64,000 nucleotides of DNA from JBEBBU01 sp041158225 (GTDB lineage: Bacteria; Pseudomonadota; Gammaproteobacteria; Methylococcales; Methylococcaceae), in NCBI GenBank assembly GCA_041158225.1, contig JBEBBU010000165.1, positions 1 through 64,000 of the forward strand. Reading direction: 5' to 3'. This document shows positions 38,391 through 48,746 of the stretch, in pieces (position 1 is the stretch's first letter; each line of letters begins with the position of its first letter). Below the pieces are notes generated by a model. It searched no databases and had not been told where the DNA came from. It was given only the letters and a program-made list of their open reading frames with translations. Made by a program: the position numbers and the translations under genes.

Positions 38391-41218
38391 CCTATGTGTC
38401 GTGTTTCGCCATGGCCTTCCACGTTCTCGACACAGCGGCCACAGAGTTCAGGATGGGCTGGTGAATGGCCAATATCAGGCCGGTGGTGCCAGCAGCGTAC
38501 ACATTTACCATGCTGGCTGGGCCTGATGACGAGTTGCAGTCCCTCAATGCTGCTGCCTGTCGCGCCATCGATCCGCGTGTCTGCCAGATGAATGCGTGCT
38601 TCGGACGTCAGCAGCAGGAAGCGGAGTTCCGTTCCGGTTTTTTCCAGCAGGGCATGCAGGTCAGTTGATGCAAAGAGATCAACCTCGGCATCCAGTGAGG
38701 CGCCAATGTCACCCTGTGCCCGCAGGCTTTCCAGTTCCTTGCTGACAGCTTCGCGCACCTTGATCAGCAGATCCCAGTCATGCGACTGCAGCGCTGCCGT
38801 GGCATCCATCGGCACCAGTTCCTCATACCATGTGGTGAAGAAAACGGAGTCAGCCCGTTTGCCGGGAAGATATTGCCAGATCTCTTCGGCGGTGAAGCTG
38901 AGGATGGGAGCCAGCCAGCGGGTCATGGCTTCCGCAATGTGATACAGGGCGGTCTGTGCGGAGCGTCTTGGCAGGCTGTCAGTCTGGCAGGTGTACTGCC
39001 GGTCCTTCAGGACATCAAGGTAGAAGGCGCCAAGATCAACCGCACAGAAATGATGGGCCTTCTGGTAGACGGTATGGAACTGGTAGTTTTCATAGGCTGC
39101 GATGATGTCCTGCTGCAGATGCCAGGCCCGGTCCAGCGCCCAGCGGTCGAGTGCCAGCATGCTTTGCAGGGGCACAGCATGAACGGCTGGATCAAAACCA
39201 TCCAGATTGGCCAGCAGGTAGCGTGCGGTATTGCGCAGGCGCCGGTAGACGTCTGAAGTCCGTTTGAGGATTTCATCCGACACCGTCATTTCGCCGCGAT
39301 AATCGGTGGCTGAAACCCATAGGCGCAGAATGTCGGCTCCCAGGGTCTGCATGACCTTCTGCGGCGCCACGACATTACCTTTTGACTTTGACATCTTGTG
39401 ACCGTTCGCATCAACGGTGAAGCCATGGGTCAGCACTGCACGGTAAGGAGGCTCTCCATGCATGGCCATGGCCGAAAGCAGGGAGGACTGGAACCATCCG
39501 CGATGCTGGTCTGAACCTTCCAGATAGAGGTCGGCAGGATAATGCAGTTCCGGCCGCTGTTTCAGGACGCAGCTGTGAGTTACGCCCGAGTCGAACCAGA
39601 CATCCAGCGTGTCGCGTATGACGGCATAGTCAGCTGCCTGTTCTCCAAGAAGCTCTACAGGGTCGAGAGCGAACCATGCCTCAATACCGGCCTTCTCGAT
39701 ACGTTGGGCTACCTGTTCAATCAGGGCGTCGGTGTCGGGATGGAGTTCCCCTGTCTGTCTGTGCACGAACAGGGCGATAGGCGCTCCCCAGTTTCGCTGG
39801 CGTGAAACGCACCAGTCAGGGCGGCCGGCCACCATGCCTTCGATTCTGGCCTGGCCCCAGTCAGGAATCCACTGTACCTGCTGGATGGCTTCAAGGGTGT
39901 CCTGACGCAGCCCTGCATGATCCATGGCGATGAACCATTGTGGCGTGGCCCGGAAAATGACAGGTGTCTTGTGGCGCCAGCAATGAGGGTAGCTGTGTTC
40001 AATTCTGGCATGATGCAGAAGGGCGCCATTTTCCTGCAGCAGGTCAATCACCAGGGGGTTGGCCTGGCTGACGTGCCTGCCGGCAAAATGCGGGGTGCCT
40101 TCCAGAAAGCAGCCGTTGTCGCCCACGGGATTCTCGACTGGCAGTCCATAGCGCATGCCGGCCACATAGTCTTCCTGACCATGGCCAGGCGCTGTATGCA
40201 CAGCCCCCGTTCCTGCGTCAACGGTGACATGATCGCCAAGGATCAAGGGTACCTGTCGTTCAGGCAGGAAGGGATGCTGCAGATGGAGTCCTTCCAGGGC
40301 TTCCCCCTTGCCATAGGCAAGTACATGGTAATGTTCGATCCCGGCCCTCAGCAGCGTGTCTTTGACCAGGGCTTCCGCCATGAGCAGGCGCTCATCCTGA
40401 TCTTCGCACTGTACCACGGCATAATCCAGGTCTGGATTGAGGGCGACTGCCTGGTTGGCGGGCAGTGTCCATGGCGTTGTGGTCCAGATGACAACTGAAA
40501 GTGGACCTTTGCCATGATGGCCCTGGACAGCGTGCAGTCGCTGCATGAGTGCTTCGTCATCACAGGCACGAAAACGCACATCAATAGCGGAAGACTGGCG
40601 GTTTTCATACTCGACCTCGGCTTCTGCGAGCGCTGACCCGCAATCCGTGCACCAGTGAACCGGCTTTTTGCCTTGGGTAAGGTGACCTTCACGGATGATT
40701 TTGCCCAGACTGCGTACGATATTGGCTTCAAACACCGGATCCATGGTCAGATAAGGGTGCTCCCAGTCACCCTGTACACCCAGGCGTCTGAAGGCGTTGC
40801 GCTGGATGTCAACCTGTTCCGCGGCATAGCGTCTGCAGGCGTCGCGGAATTCGGCAACACTGACTTTCACGCCAGGTTTTCCCACCTTTTTTTCGACCAT
40901 GAGTTCGATGGGAAGTCCGTGGCAGTCCCAGCCGGGTACATACGGGGCGTCAAAACCCGCCAGTGTCTTGCTCTTGACGATGAAGTCTTTCAGGATCTTG
41001 TTGACGGCGTGGCCAATATGGATTTCGCCATTGGCATAAGGAGGGCCGTCGTGCAGTACAAAGCGTGGGCGGCCCGCGCTAATGGTGCGGATGCGCGCAT
41101 AAAGCCCGCCTTTTTCTTCCCAGCGTGCCAGTTGTTCCGGTTCCCGCTGCGCCAGGTTGGCTTTCATGGGAAAGTCGGTGGTGGGTAGATTGAGCGTGCT
41201 TTTGTAATCCATGGTCAT
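38387..41218 (-). CDS. ileS: Isoleucyl-tRNA synthetase
   Basis: The 943-residue class I synthetase charges tRNA-Ile. It has the HIGH-type site in [19 protein letters not shown], a CP1 editing domain (about residues 200-400), the KMSKS loop in [14 protein letters not shown], and a C-terminal zinc-ribbon ([15 protein letters not shown]...CGRCVENV). The length matches the E. coli enzyme (938). It overlaps ribF by 4 bp at its start and lspA by 4 bp at its end. Confidence 0.98.
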   Translation of the reverse strand: MTMDYKSTLNLPTTDFPMKANLAQREPEQLARWEEKGGLYARIRTISAGRPRFVLHDGPPYANGEIHIGHAVNKILKDFIVKSKTLAGFDAPYVPGWDCHGLPIELMVEKKVGKPGVKVSVAEFRDACRRYAAEQVDIQRNAFRRLGVQGDWEHPYLTMDPVFEANIVRSLGKIIREGHLTQGKKPVHWCTDCGSALAEAEVEYENRQSSAIDVRFRACDDEALMQRLHAVQGHHGKGPLSVVIWTTTPWTLPANQAVALNPDLDYAVVQCEDQDERLLMAEALVKDTLLRAGIEHYHVLAYGKGEALEGLHLQHPFLPERQVPLILGDHVTVDAGTGAVHTAPGHGQEDYVAGMRYGLPVENPVGDNGCFLEGTPHFAGRHVSQANPLVIDLLQENGALLHHARIEHSYPHCWRHKTPVIFRATPQWFIAMDHAGLRQDTLEAIQQVQWIPDWGQARIEGMVAGRPDWCVSRQRNWGAPIALFVHRQTGELHPDTDALIEQVAQRIEKAGIEAWFALDPVELLGEQAADYAVIRDTLDVWFDSGVTHSCVLKQRPELHYPADLYLEGSDQHRGWFQSSLLSAMAMHGEPPYRAVLTHGFTVDANGHKMSKSKGNVVAPQKVMQTLGADILRLWVSATDYRGEMTVSDEILKRTSDVYRRLRNTARYLLANLDGFDPAVHAVPLQSMLALDRWALDRAWHLQQDIIAAYENYQFHTVYQKAHHFCAVDLGAFYLDVLKDRQYTCQTDSLPRRSAQTALYHIAEAMTRWLAPILSFTAEEIWQYLPGKRADSVFFTTWYEELVPMDATAALQSHDWDLLIKVREAVSKELESLRAQGDIGASLDAEVDLFASTDLHALLEKTGTELRFLLLTSEARIHLADTRIDGATGSSIEGLQLVIRPSQHGKCVRCWHHRPDIGHSPAHPELCGRCVENVEGHGETRHIG

Positions 41219-42144
41219 TGTTTCGCAGTTGTAAAGTAATGGCGTGCCTGTGCCGCATCACGGGTGATCTGCTGGCGCAGGCTTTCCAGATCGGGGAAAC
41301 GCTGCTCTTCACGCAGTTTGTGCTGCAGTGCTACAGCCACGCGCGATCCGTACAGGTTGCCAGAAAAGTCGAAAGCATGAACTTCCAGCAGTGCTTCCGG
41401 CTGACCGGCCAGTGAAGGCCTGATGCCGATATTGGCAACGCCATGCAGCCGGAGTCCATGATGGGTTCGCATTGTAACGGCAAACACGCCTGTCAAGGGC
41501 AGGTTTTTCCGCATCAGCCTGATGTTGGCGGTGGGGAAGCCGAGCCTGCGGCCCAGTCTGGCACCGCTGACGACTTTGCCATGCATGGTGTAATCACGTC
41601 CCATCAGCTTGCGTGCCAGCTCAAGATTACCCTGTTCCAGTGCTGCGCGCAGACGGGTGCTGCTGATGCGTTCACCTTCGAAGTGCAGGGGCGGCGTATC
41701 ACTGACACTGAATCTGCCATCTGCGCGCAACAGCGCAAAATTGCCTTCACGGCCTCTGCCGAAGCGGAAGTCATCGCCAATGACAAGATGGTTGATGTGC
41801 AGCCGGTGCACCAGAACCTGTTCGATGAAGGATGCGGCATCCAGGTCAGCCAGTGTGTGGTCGAAACGCAGCACCAGCACATGGTCAACCGGCATCTGCC
41901 GGAGTAGCAGCAGCTTGTCACCAAGCCGGCTCAGGCGCGCCGGCGCTGCGCCACCTTCAAAAAACTCACGGGGCTGTGGTTCAAACAGTACGATGCAGAC
42001 GGGGAGCCCGGACTGTCTGCCCATATCAGCCAGGCGCTGGATCAGGGTCTGATGTCCCAGATGCAGTCCATCAAAATTGCCAATGGTGGCGACGCAGCCA
42101 TCAGTGGCGATGGGGGATCCGTGAAGTCCGTGGTGAATGCGCAT
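41215..42144 (-). CDS. ribF: Bifunctional riboflavin kinase / FAD synthetase
   Basis: The 309-residue enzyme makes FMN and then FAD. The adenylyltransferase domain shows [20 protein letters not shown] (about residues 19-38) and [17 protein letters not shown], and the kinase domain shows [13 protein letters not shown] and ANIGIRPS near the C-terminus. Length matches E. coli RibF (313). It follows murJ by 5 bp in the usual murJ-ribF-ileS-lspA order. Confidence 0.96.
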   Translation of the reverse strand: MRIHHGLHGSPIATDGCVATIGNFDGLHLGHQTLIQRLADMGRQSGLPVCIVLFEPQPREFFEGGAAPARLSRLGDKLLLLRQMPVDHVLVLRFDHTLADLDAASFIEQVLVHRLHINHLVIGDDFRFGRGREGNFALLRADGRFSVSDTPPLHFEGERISSTRLRAALEQGNLELARKLMGRDYTMHGKVVSGARLGRRLGFPTANIRLMRKNLPLTGVFAVTMRTHHGLRLHGVANIGIRPSLAGQPEALLEVHAFDFSGNLYGSRVAVALQHKLREEQRFPDLESLRQQITRDAAQARHYFTTAKQ

Positions 42145-42149
42145 GAATG

Positions 42150-43673
42150 TCAGGTTTCCTCATGCAGGAGCAGATGGCGTGGACGTAGTCCAAGCAGCCA
42201 TAGTGAGCTGGCATAGGTCAGCATGCCCAGAGTGATCCATAGCGCAAGGCTGGTGATGCGTTCTGTCAGGGTCCAGTCCCCCCATGGATAGCTGGTTGCG
42301 GCATACCAGAGCAGGGCGCCCATGGCGCCGTTGGCAAGCAGACTGCGCAACAGAAAGAAAAGCCAGCCCTTGCGTGGCTGGTAGATGCGGTCACGACGCA
42401 GGCGCGTGAACAGCAGTATGCAGTTGACCCAGGCGGCCATGGCGGTAGCCAGTGCCAGCCCTGCATGCCCCCAGCCTAAAGGGGCCAGTGGAAATATCAG
42501 GGCCAGATTGAAGATGACATTGGCGAGCATGGCATACATACCGCAGCGTACTGGGGTTTTCAGGTCTTTTCTGGAACTGAATCCGGGTACCAGCACCTTG
42601 ATGGCAATGAAGGCAAGTAGTCCTGTGGAGTAGGTCATGAGACTGCGGCTGGCCATGACGACGTCGTGACTGGAAAAATGATCCCGCTGGAACAGGGTTG
42701 AAATCAGCGGCTGGGCCAGAAGCACCAGGCCTACGGTGGCCGGGATGGCGATAAGGATGACCCAGCGCAGCGCCCAGTCCAGGGAGTGGGAAAAGCCGCT
42801 GCTGTTGTTACTGCTGTGATTGCGTGACAGGTGGGGCAGAATCACGGTGCCTATGGCGACGCCAAAGATACCCAGCGGAAACTCGACCAGCCGGTCCGAG
42901 TAGTAGAGCCAGGACACGCTGCCGGTCACCAGAAAGGAGGCTATCAGTGTATCAATCAGGAGGTTGACCTGGGTGACGGAGACGCCAAATATGGCGGGCA
43001 CCATGAGCTGCATGATGCGTCTGACTCCGGGATCATGGAAACCGCAGCGCAGGCGCGGCATGAGCCCTGATCGGATCAGCACCGGAAACTGGAATAAAAG
43101 TTGCAGGGCGCCCGCAAAGAATACCCCCCAGGCAAGCGCTTCAATCGGTACGCCCATGTAGGGCGTCAGCCAGAGTGCTGCTGCGATCATGGCGATGTTC
43201 AGCAGTACTGGCGTCAGCGCGGGGATGGCAAAATATCCCCATGTATTGAGAATGCCGCCTGCAAAAGCGGTCATGGATATGAAGAACAGGTAAGGAAAGG
43301 TGATGCGCAGCATCTCGACACTGAGCTGGTAGGCATCGCCCTGGGTATAGAAACCAGGGGCGAACATGAAAATGATCGCTGGTGCCGCCATCATGCCAAT
43401 AAGGGTGGTCAGCATCAGGATGATGGCTAGCGTACCCGCTGTCCGGTCGAGGAACTGCCGGATACCATCCCTGTCGTAGTGGGTTTTATAGTCAGAAAGT
43501 ACCGGTACGAAAGCCTGCGAGAAAGCGCCTTCCGCAAACAGGCGTCGCAGGAAGTTGGGGATCTTGAAAGCCACAAAAAAAGCATCGGTAGCGGCATTGG
43601 CACCAAATACCTGTGCGACGACCACATCCCGCGCAAATCCGAGCAGACGCGAGATAAAGGTCATGCTGCCCAC
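42150..43673 (-). CDS. murJ: Lipid II flippase MurJ
   Basis: The product, at least 507 residues, moves lipid II across the inner membrane. It has MurJ-type segments GFARDVVVAQVFGANAATDAFFVAFKIPNFLRRLFAEGAFSQAFVP and about fourteen hydrophobic spans. The GTG at 43673 gives a start within the family consensus. In the same frame the codons upstream to 43706 read LSKQLIRSTAVVGS, which resembles the usual MurJ N-terminus, but no ATG, GTG or TTG with a ribosome-binding site lies in front; the first candidate is a CTG. The true start is therefore uncertain. Confidence 0.93.
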   Translation of the reverse strand: MGSMTFISRLLGFARDVVVAQVFGANAATDAFFVAFKIPNFLRRLFAEGAFSQAFVPVLSDYKTHYDRDGIRQFLDRTAGTLAIILMLTTLIGMMAAPAIIFMFAPGFYTQGDAYQLSVEMLRITFPYLFFISMTAFAGGILNTWGYFAIPALTPVLLNIAMIAAALWLTPYMGVPIEALAWGVFFAGALQLLFQFPVLIRSGLMPRLRCGFHDPGVRRIMQLMVPAIFGVSVTQVNLLIDTLIASFLVTGSVSWLYYSDRLVEFPLGIFGVAIGTVILPHLSRNHSSNNSSGFSHSLDWALRWVILIAIPATVGLVLLAQPLISTLFQRDHFSSHDVVMASRSLMTYSTGLLAFIAIKVLVPGFSSRKDLKTPVRCGMYAMLANVIFNLALIFPLAPLGWGHAGLALATAMAAWVNCILLFTRLRRDRIYQPRKGWLFFLLRSLLANGAMGALLWYAATSYPWGDWTLTERITSLALWITLGMLTYASSLWLLGLRPRHLLLHEET

Positions 43674-43770
43674 AACGGCAGTTGATCGGATGAGTTGCTT
43701 GCTCAGGGGAGGTCGCCGGATATCATGAATGAATGGGCTATTATAGGTGGATTGCAGCGGTCGGGGAGTC

Positions 43771-43799
43771 TTGACAGGAAGGGCTGAAGGGTGGAAAAT
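43771..43799 (+). promoter_or_regulatory. Sigma-70 promoter of rpsT
   Basis: A perfect TTGACA at 43771-43776 is followed after 17 bp by GAAAAT at 43794-43799 (four of six matches). It lies 37 bp before the TTG start of rpsT. Confidence 0.6.
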
Positions 43800-43835
43800 G
43801 CCGGTTTACTGAATTTTTCAATATTGGGGTTGACC

Positions 43836-44114
43836 TTGGCCAACATAGCTTCTGCAAAAAAGCGCGCACGTCAGTCTGAGGAGCGTCGCGCCCACAATGC
43901 TGCGATGCGCAGCCGTCTGCGTACTTTCATCAAAAAAGTCATTCTGGCTGTCCAGTCAGGTGATGTTGCCAAGGCTCAGCAGGCCTACCGTGAAGCCGTA
44001 CCCGTGATCGACTCATCCGTTAACAAGGGTCTGATCCATCGCAATAAGGCTGCTCGCGGCAAGAGCCGTCTGAATGCCCGTGTAAAGGCGCTGGTACTTT
44101 CCCAGGCCAGCTAA
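43836..44114 (+). CDS. rpsT: 30S ribosomal protein S20 (TTG start)
   Basis: The 92-residue protein binds 16S rRNA early in small-subunit assembly. The chain reads (M)[20 protein letters not shown], which fixes the start at a TTG codon at 43836; the frame is open to an earlier GTG, but the extra 15 residues do not fit the family. GGGGTTGA precedes the start. E. coli rpsT also begins with UUG and is autogenously regulated through its weak initiation, so the same control is plausible here. A terminator follows directly. Confidence 0.95.
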   Translation: MANIASAKKRARQSEERRAHNAAMRSRLRTFIKKVILAVQSGDVAKAQQAYREAVPVIDSSVNKGLIHRNKAARGKSRLNARVKALVLSQAS

Positions 44115-44137
44115 CGCTGCATGCCCTTTACAGAAAA

Positions 44138-44159
44138 GCCGCCTTCGGGCGGTTTTTTT
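44138..44159 (+). terminator. Rho-independent terminator of rpsT
   Basis: GCCGCC-TTCG-GGCGGT forms a tight tetraloop hairpin followed by a run of T. It lies 23 bp after the rpsT stop. Confidence 0.93.
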
Positions 44160-44192
44160 ATGCGTGCTGCCTGTCGGGTTGCGATACTGTTT

Positions 44193-46386
<2,194 letters not shown>

Positions 46387-46401
46387 TCAGGTAGACCTGC
46401 C

Positions 46402-46422
46402 GGGACGCGCTGGACGCGTCCC
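46402..46422. repeat. Hairpin between rpmA and obgE
   Basis: GGGACGCG and CGCGTCCC form a perfect 8-bp stem with loop CTGGA in the 87-bp gap. No T-run follows on the minus strand. It may attenuate or stabilise the message so that ribosomal-protein and obgE levels differ. Confidence 0.5.
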
Positions 46423-46437
46423 GATGCAAGAGAGGGG

Positions 46438-46695
46438 TCAGACGGGGACGATATTGACGTACTTGCGCCCCATGGGGCCCTTGGTTCTGAATTCAACCCT
46501 GCCTTCGGCGGTGGCGAACAGCGTATAGTCGCGACCACAGCCGACATTGTCGCCTGCATGGAAGCGGGTGCCGCGCTGGCGTACGATGATGTTGCCAGCG
46601 CTGACCAGTTCGCCGCCAAAGCGTTTGACGCCCAGTCGCTTGGATTCTGAATCGCGACCGTTGCGTGAACTGCCGCCTGCCTTTTTATGTGCCAT
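46438..46695 (-). CDS. rpmA: 50S ribosomal protein L27
   Basis: The 85-residue protein begins [28 protein letters not shown] and ends [14 protein letters not shown], both diagnostic. Its N-terminus reaches the peptidyl transferase centre. It lies 30 bp behind rplU. Confidence 0.98.
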   Translation of the reverse strand: MAHKKAGGSSRNGRDSESKRLGVKRFGGELVSAGNIIVRQRGTRFHAGDNVGCGRDYTLFATAEGRVEFRTKGPMGRKYVNIVPV

Positions 46696-46725
46696 GATTG
46701 TGCTCCTTGACTGCTGCTGGCCAGA

Positions 46726-47037
46726 TCAGGCGCTGATGCTGGTGATCTGGATTTCAGTGAAATTCTGGCGGTGCCCCTGCCGTTTCATGTGGTGCTTGCG
46801 GCGACGGAACTTGATGATGTGCACTTTGGGCATGCGGCCGTGTGAGGTTACGGTGGCCACAACCTTGCCGCCGGCTACCAGGGGGGTGCCGACATGCAGT
46901 TTGTCGTCCGTCTGAACCAGCAGTACCTGATCAAAGGTGACTTCCTGACCTGCCTCGACATCAAGGGTTTCAATTTTCAGGCGATCGCCCGGTTCTACGC
47001 GGTACTGTTTTCCGCCTGTCTGAATCACAGCGTACAT
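46726..47037 (-). CDS. rplU: 50S ribosomal protein L21
   Basis: The start at [23 protein letters not shown] is fixed by the family consensus; the frame is open nine codons further upstream. The 103-residue product contains [29 protein letters not shown], the typical L21 rRNA-binding segment. It opens the rplU-rpmA-obgE-proB run and is divergent from the small lipoprotein gene at 47.24 kb. Confidence 0.97.
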   Translation of the reverse strand: MYAVIQTGGKQYRVEPGDRLKIETLDVEAGQEVTFDQVLLVQTDDKLHVGTPLVAGGKVVATVTSHGRMPKVHIIKFRRRKHHMKRQGHRQNFTEIQITSISA

Positions 47038-47143
47038 GGGGGTACTCCGAAAGGAATATTGCAATAAACCGACAATTCTAGATGAGCTGCAAGCATGGCG
47101 TCAAGATCATGGGTGAAATTGTCGGAACTGGTGGCGCGAAGGC

Positions 47144-47172
47144 TTGCATTTCCGCACGGCGTCGATTATAAA
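47144..47172 (+). promoter_or_regulatory. Candidate promoter for lipopeptide gene 1, overlapping a palindrome
   Basis: TTGCAT at 47144-47149 and TATAAA at 47167-47172 are 17 bp apart and point toward the lipopeptide gene at 47.24 kb. The -10 lies inside the palindrome at 47154-47184; on the opposite strand the same centre reads TATAAT, facing rplU. Confidence 0.5.
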
Positions 47173-47184
47173 TCGACGCCGTGC
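47154..47184. repeat. Perfect 14-bp-arm palindrome in the rplU/lipopeptide intergenic region
   Basis: GCACGGCGTCGATT, a 3-nt centre ATA, then AATCGACGCCGTGC form an uninterrupted inverted repeat. It covers the -10 region for both directions and is not followed by a T-run, so an operator or a bidirectional regulatory hairpin is more likely than a terminator. Immediately after it lies a smaller hairpin, GTGC-TCACG-GCAC. Confidence 0.85.
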
Positions 47185-47242
47185 TCACGGCACTTTAAAC
47201 AATACTGTTCAAGACTTTCATCATCGTTGTTAAGGAGGATTT

Positions 47243-47363
47243 TATGAAAAAGGCTCTTTGCGTTTTCGGCGTTGTAATGATGTCCTTGCTCGCTGTTGGC
47301 TGTGGCAATTCACCTGACGGTGATTCAGGCAGGCTGGCCAGTCACGTGGCGCCTTCCCTTTAA
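47243..47363 (+). CDS. 39-residue lipoprotein (lipopeptide 1)
   Basis: A short gene with an excellent ribosome-binding site (AAGGAGG) encodes MKKALCVFGVVMMSLLAVGC followed by GNSPDGDSGRLASHVAPSL and a TAA at 47361-47363. The first 19 residues are a lipoprotein signal with lipobox LAVGC, so the mature form would be only 20 residues. A sister gene at 47969-48088 encodes nearly the same tail (GNSxDGDSGRL...APSL). My count of bases leaves a one-base uncertainty at the start (47243 or 47244). Intactness is inferred from the match to the sister gene. Family not recognised; entericidin-like size only. Confidence 0.7.
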
Positions 47364-47375
47364 TCCATCAGGATT

Positions 47376-47476
47376 GGGTGTCTGAAAAGCACGGTTCCCA
47401 AATTCAATAAACATAAAGGGTTAAGCCCCGTGCTATGTAACATCAGACCCGGACACCCCATGTGTTCGGGTTTTTT
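47376..47476 (+). promoter_or_regulatory. Structured RNA region with possible attenuator and terminator
   Basis: Downstream of lipopeptide 1, AGCACGG (47388-47394) pairs with CCGTGCT (47428-47434). CCCGGACAC (47448-47456) pairs with GTGTTCGGG (47462-47470), followed by six T, a good terminator. GGGTGTC (47376-47382) can instead pair with GACACCC (47453-47459), which would take away one terminator arm. This mutually exclusive pairing is what an attenuator looks like. It could also be an ordinary 3' end with chance complementarity. Confidence 0.5.
47448..47476 (+). terminator. Rho-independent terminator after lipopeptide gene 1
   Basis: A 9-bp stem CCCGGACAC/GTGTTCGGG (one G-T pair) with loop CCCAT is followed by TTTTTT. 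It ends the transcript of lipopeptide 1 unless the alternative pairing described for 47376-47476 forms. Confidence 0.85.
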
Positions 47477-47504
47477 GCAACAGGGAATTGCCAGTAAGTG
47501 TGTA

Positions 47505-47534
47505 TTGACACCCGCAGTCTGATTAACTGACAAT
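47505..47534 (+). promoter_or_regulatory. Candidate promoter for the 41-residue membrane peptide gene
   Basis: A perfect TTGACA at 47505-47510 is followed after 18 bp by GACAAT at 47529-47534 (four of six). It lies after the terminator of lipopeptide 1 and 83 bp before the ATG at 47617. Confidence 0.55.
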
Positions 47535-47616
47535 AGCGGGACGATCACGGTACGGCCGTATCCGAACGATTTCCATACATTGAATTAACAACACTTAAAT
47601 AAGAAGGTAGGTAGAA

Positions 47617-47742
47617 ATGGGTGCCATACTTGATCTGGTTGAAAAGATGAGATCCCCTGTAGGTATCGTAGTGACCCTGGCGATCATCGCTGTTGGTTTC
47701 TACTTCGTTCGTTGGGTATTCAACGACTCAGACAAGCAGTAA
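47617..47742 (+). CDS. 41-residue single-span membrane peptide
   Basis: The frame encodes MGAILDLVEKMRSPVGIVVT, then LAIIAVGFYFVRWVFNDSDKQ. Residues 1-13 are amphipathic, residues 15-31 form one hydrophobic span ending in aromatic residues, and the tail is short and charged. Small single-span proteins of this shape are often accessory subunits of membrane complexes. The gene has its own candidate promoter and a strong terminator, an AGAAGG ribosome-binding region, and lies exactly between the two lipopeptide genes. Family not recognised. Confidence 0.65.
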   Translation: MGAILDLVEKMRSPVGIVVTLAIIAVGFYFVRWVFNDSDKQ

Positions 47743-47760
47743 TCTGCCTGTCTGGAAGAG

Positions 47761-47793
47761 GCGTGGCGGGGTTTGCCGTCACGCTTTTTTTTT
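47761..47793 (+). terminator. Rho-independent terminator after the 41-residue peptide gene
   Basis: GCGTGGCGG and CCGTCACGC form a 9-bp stem with one mismatch, followed by nine T. The peptide gene is thus a monocistronic unit, which supports it being a real, expressed gene. Confidence 0.9.
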
Positions 47794-47968
47794 GCCTGTT
47801 ATAGCCTCTCTGCCATCTCCTGATACTAAATTTCCATTTTTTGCGTGCTCTGATGTAGAAATGTATCTGCTGTTGAGGTACATTTTACCGCGTCAGTCAC
47901 CTGACTGGTGGTTGTCCACAGGCTTCTATGTAAGCTGGCTGAATAATAATCATTCTTAGGAGGATGTC

Positions 47969-48088
47969 ATGAAGAAAGTACTTCTGGTTCTGGGTGTTGT
48001 AATGGTATCTCTGATGGCTGCTGGTTGCGGCAACTCAGCCGATGGCGATTCAGGTCGTCTGAGCTTCAAGTCTGCTCCTTCCCTGTAA
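47969..48088 (+). CDS. 39-residue lipoprotein (lipopeptide 2)
   Basis: The gene encodes MKKVLLVLGVVMVSLMAAGC followed by GNSADGDSGRLSFKSAPSL. As in lipopeptide 1, the lipobox (MAAGC) leaves a 20-residue mature lipopeptide. The two proteins share the signal start MKK, the VVM and S-L residues, and almost the entire tail except four central positions. A very strong ribosome-binding site (TTAGGAGG) lies just before the ATG. Upstream are CAGTCA-CC-TGACTG (47894-47907) and an AT-rich ATAATCATT. High translation is expected, as for an abundant envelope component. Confidence 0.72.
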   Translation: MKKVLLVLGVVMVSLMAAGCGNSADGDSGRLSFKSAPSL

Positions 48089-48106
48089 TTCCCGGGAGCG
48101 TGGCCG

Positions 48107-48146
48107 CCCTCGCGGTATTGCCGCGGGGGATGGTTCATCCTTTTTC
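48107..48146 (+). terminator. Probable terminator after lipopeptide gene 2
   Basis: CCCTCGCGG (48107-48115) pairs with CCGCGGGGG (48121-48129) through nine bp with one G-T pair. A CTTTTTCC tract follows about 9 nt later, so termination efficiency is uncertain. Confidence 0.6.
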
Positions 48147-48176
48147 CTCGTCATCTTTCATTACTGAGTCTTGTTG

Positions 48177-48722
48177 ATGAAGCCACTATCGTCCGTTTCC
48201 GTCCTGCTTGGTGTCGGTGTGCTGTTAGCAGGTTGTGGTGGTGTAAATTCCCAAGGCCCGTCTGCAGGTGTCGGCAGAGCTGCAAATGAGCTGCAAACAG
48301 GCCAGAGCCCGTCTTCCTCCGGTACAGCGTTTGTTCCGGGGCTGGGTGAGATCATGGCTCAGACCGCTGCGCGGCATGTCAAACTCTGGTTTGCCGGTCA
48401 AGGCAAAAACTGGGCACTGGCGGCCTACGAGCTTGATGAGATCCGTGAAGGTCTGGACGATGCCGGCAAGTACCATCCCACTCACAAGTCTATTGCCGCT
48501 CCCATACCCATCCTGATCAAATCCTGGATGGACAAGCCTCTGGCGGGGCTTGACGAGGCAGTCAAGGCCAGGGATCTCGTGCGTTTTACCAGACATTTCG
48601 ATGAGTTGACCGAAGGTTGTAATGCCTGTCATCGCGGAACGGATTTTGGTTATAACCAGGTGATCCGTCCCAATTTCAACCCATTTCCAAGTCAGTCGTT
48701 TACCGCAACTGATCCATCCTGA
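48177..48722 (+). CDS. Lipid-anchored monohaem c-type cytochrome, cytochrome c-prime-like
   Basis: The 181-residue product has a lipoprotein signal (VLLAGC, lipid Cys20), a flexible Gly/Ser linker to residue 55, then a helical domain. Its only haem site is near the C-terminus, CNACH at residues 148-152, within EGCNACHRGTDFGYN. A C-terminal CxxCH at the end of a helical bundle is the class II (cytochrome c-prime) arrangement. The haem-distal helix contains HVKLWFAGQGKNWALAAYEL. Membrane anchoring by lipid is unusual for the class. It lies next to the lipopeptide genes and converges with the copper-type cassette 24 bp away. Electron transfer or gas binding is possible; the partner is unknown. 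Confidence 0.8.
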   Translation: MKPLSSVSVLLGVGVLLAGCGGVNSQGPSAGVGRAANELQTGQSPSSSGTAFVPGLGEIMAQTAARHVKLWFAGQGKNWALAAYELDEIREGLDDAGKYHPTHKSIAAPIPILIKSWMDKPLAGLDEAVKARDLVRFTRHFDELTEGCNACHRGTDFGYNQVIRPNFNPFPSQSFTATDPS

Positions 48723-48746
48723 CATCCGTCAGTGTGGTTTCCCGTG

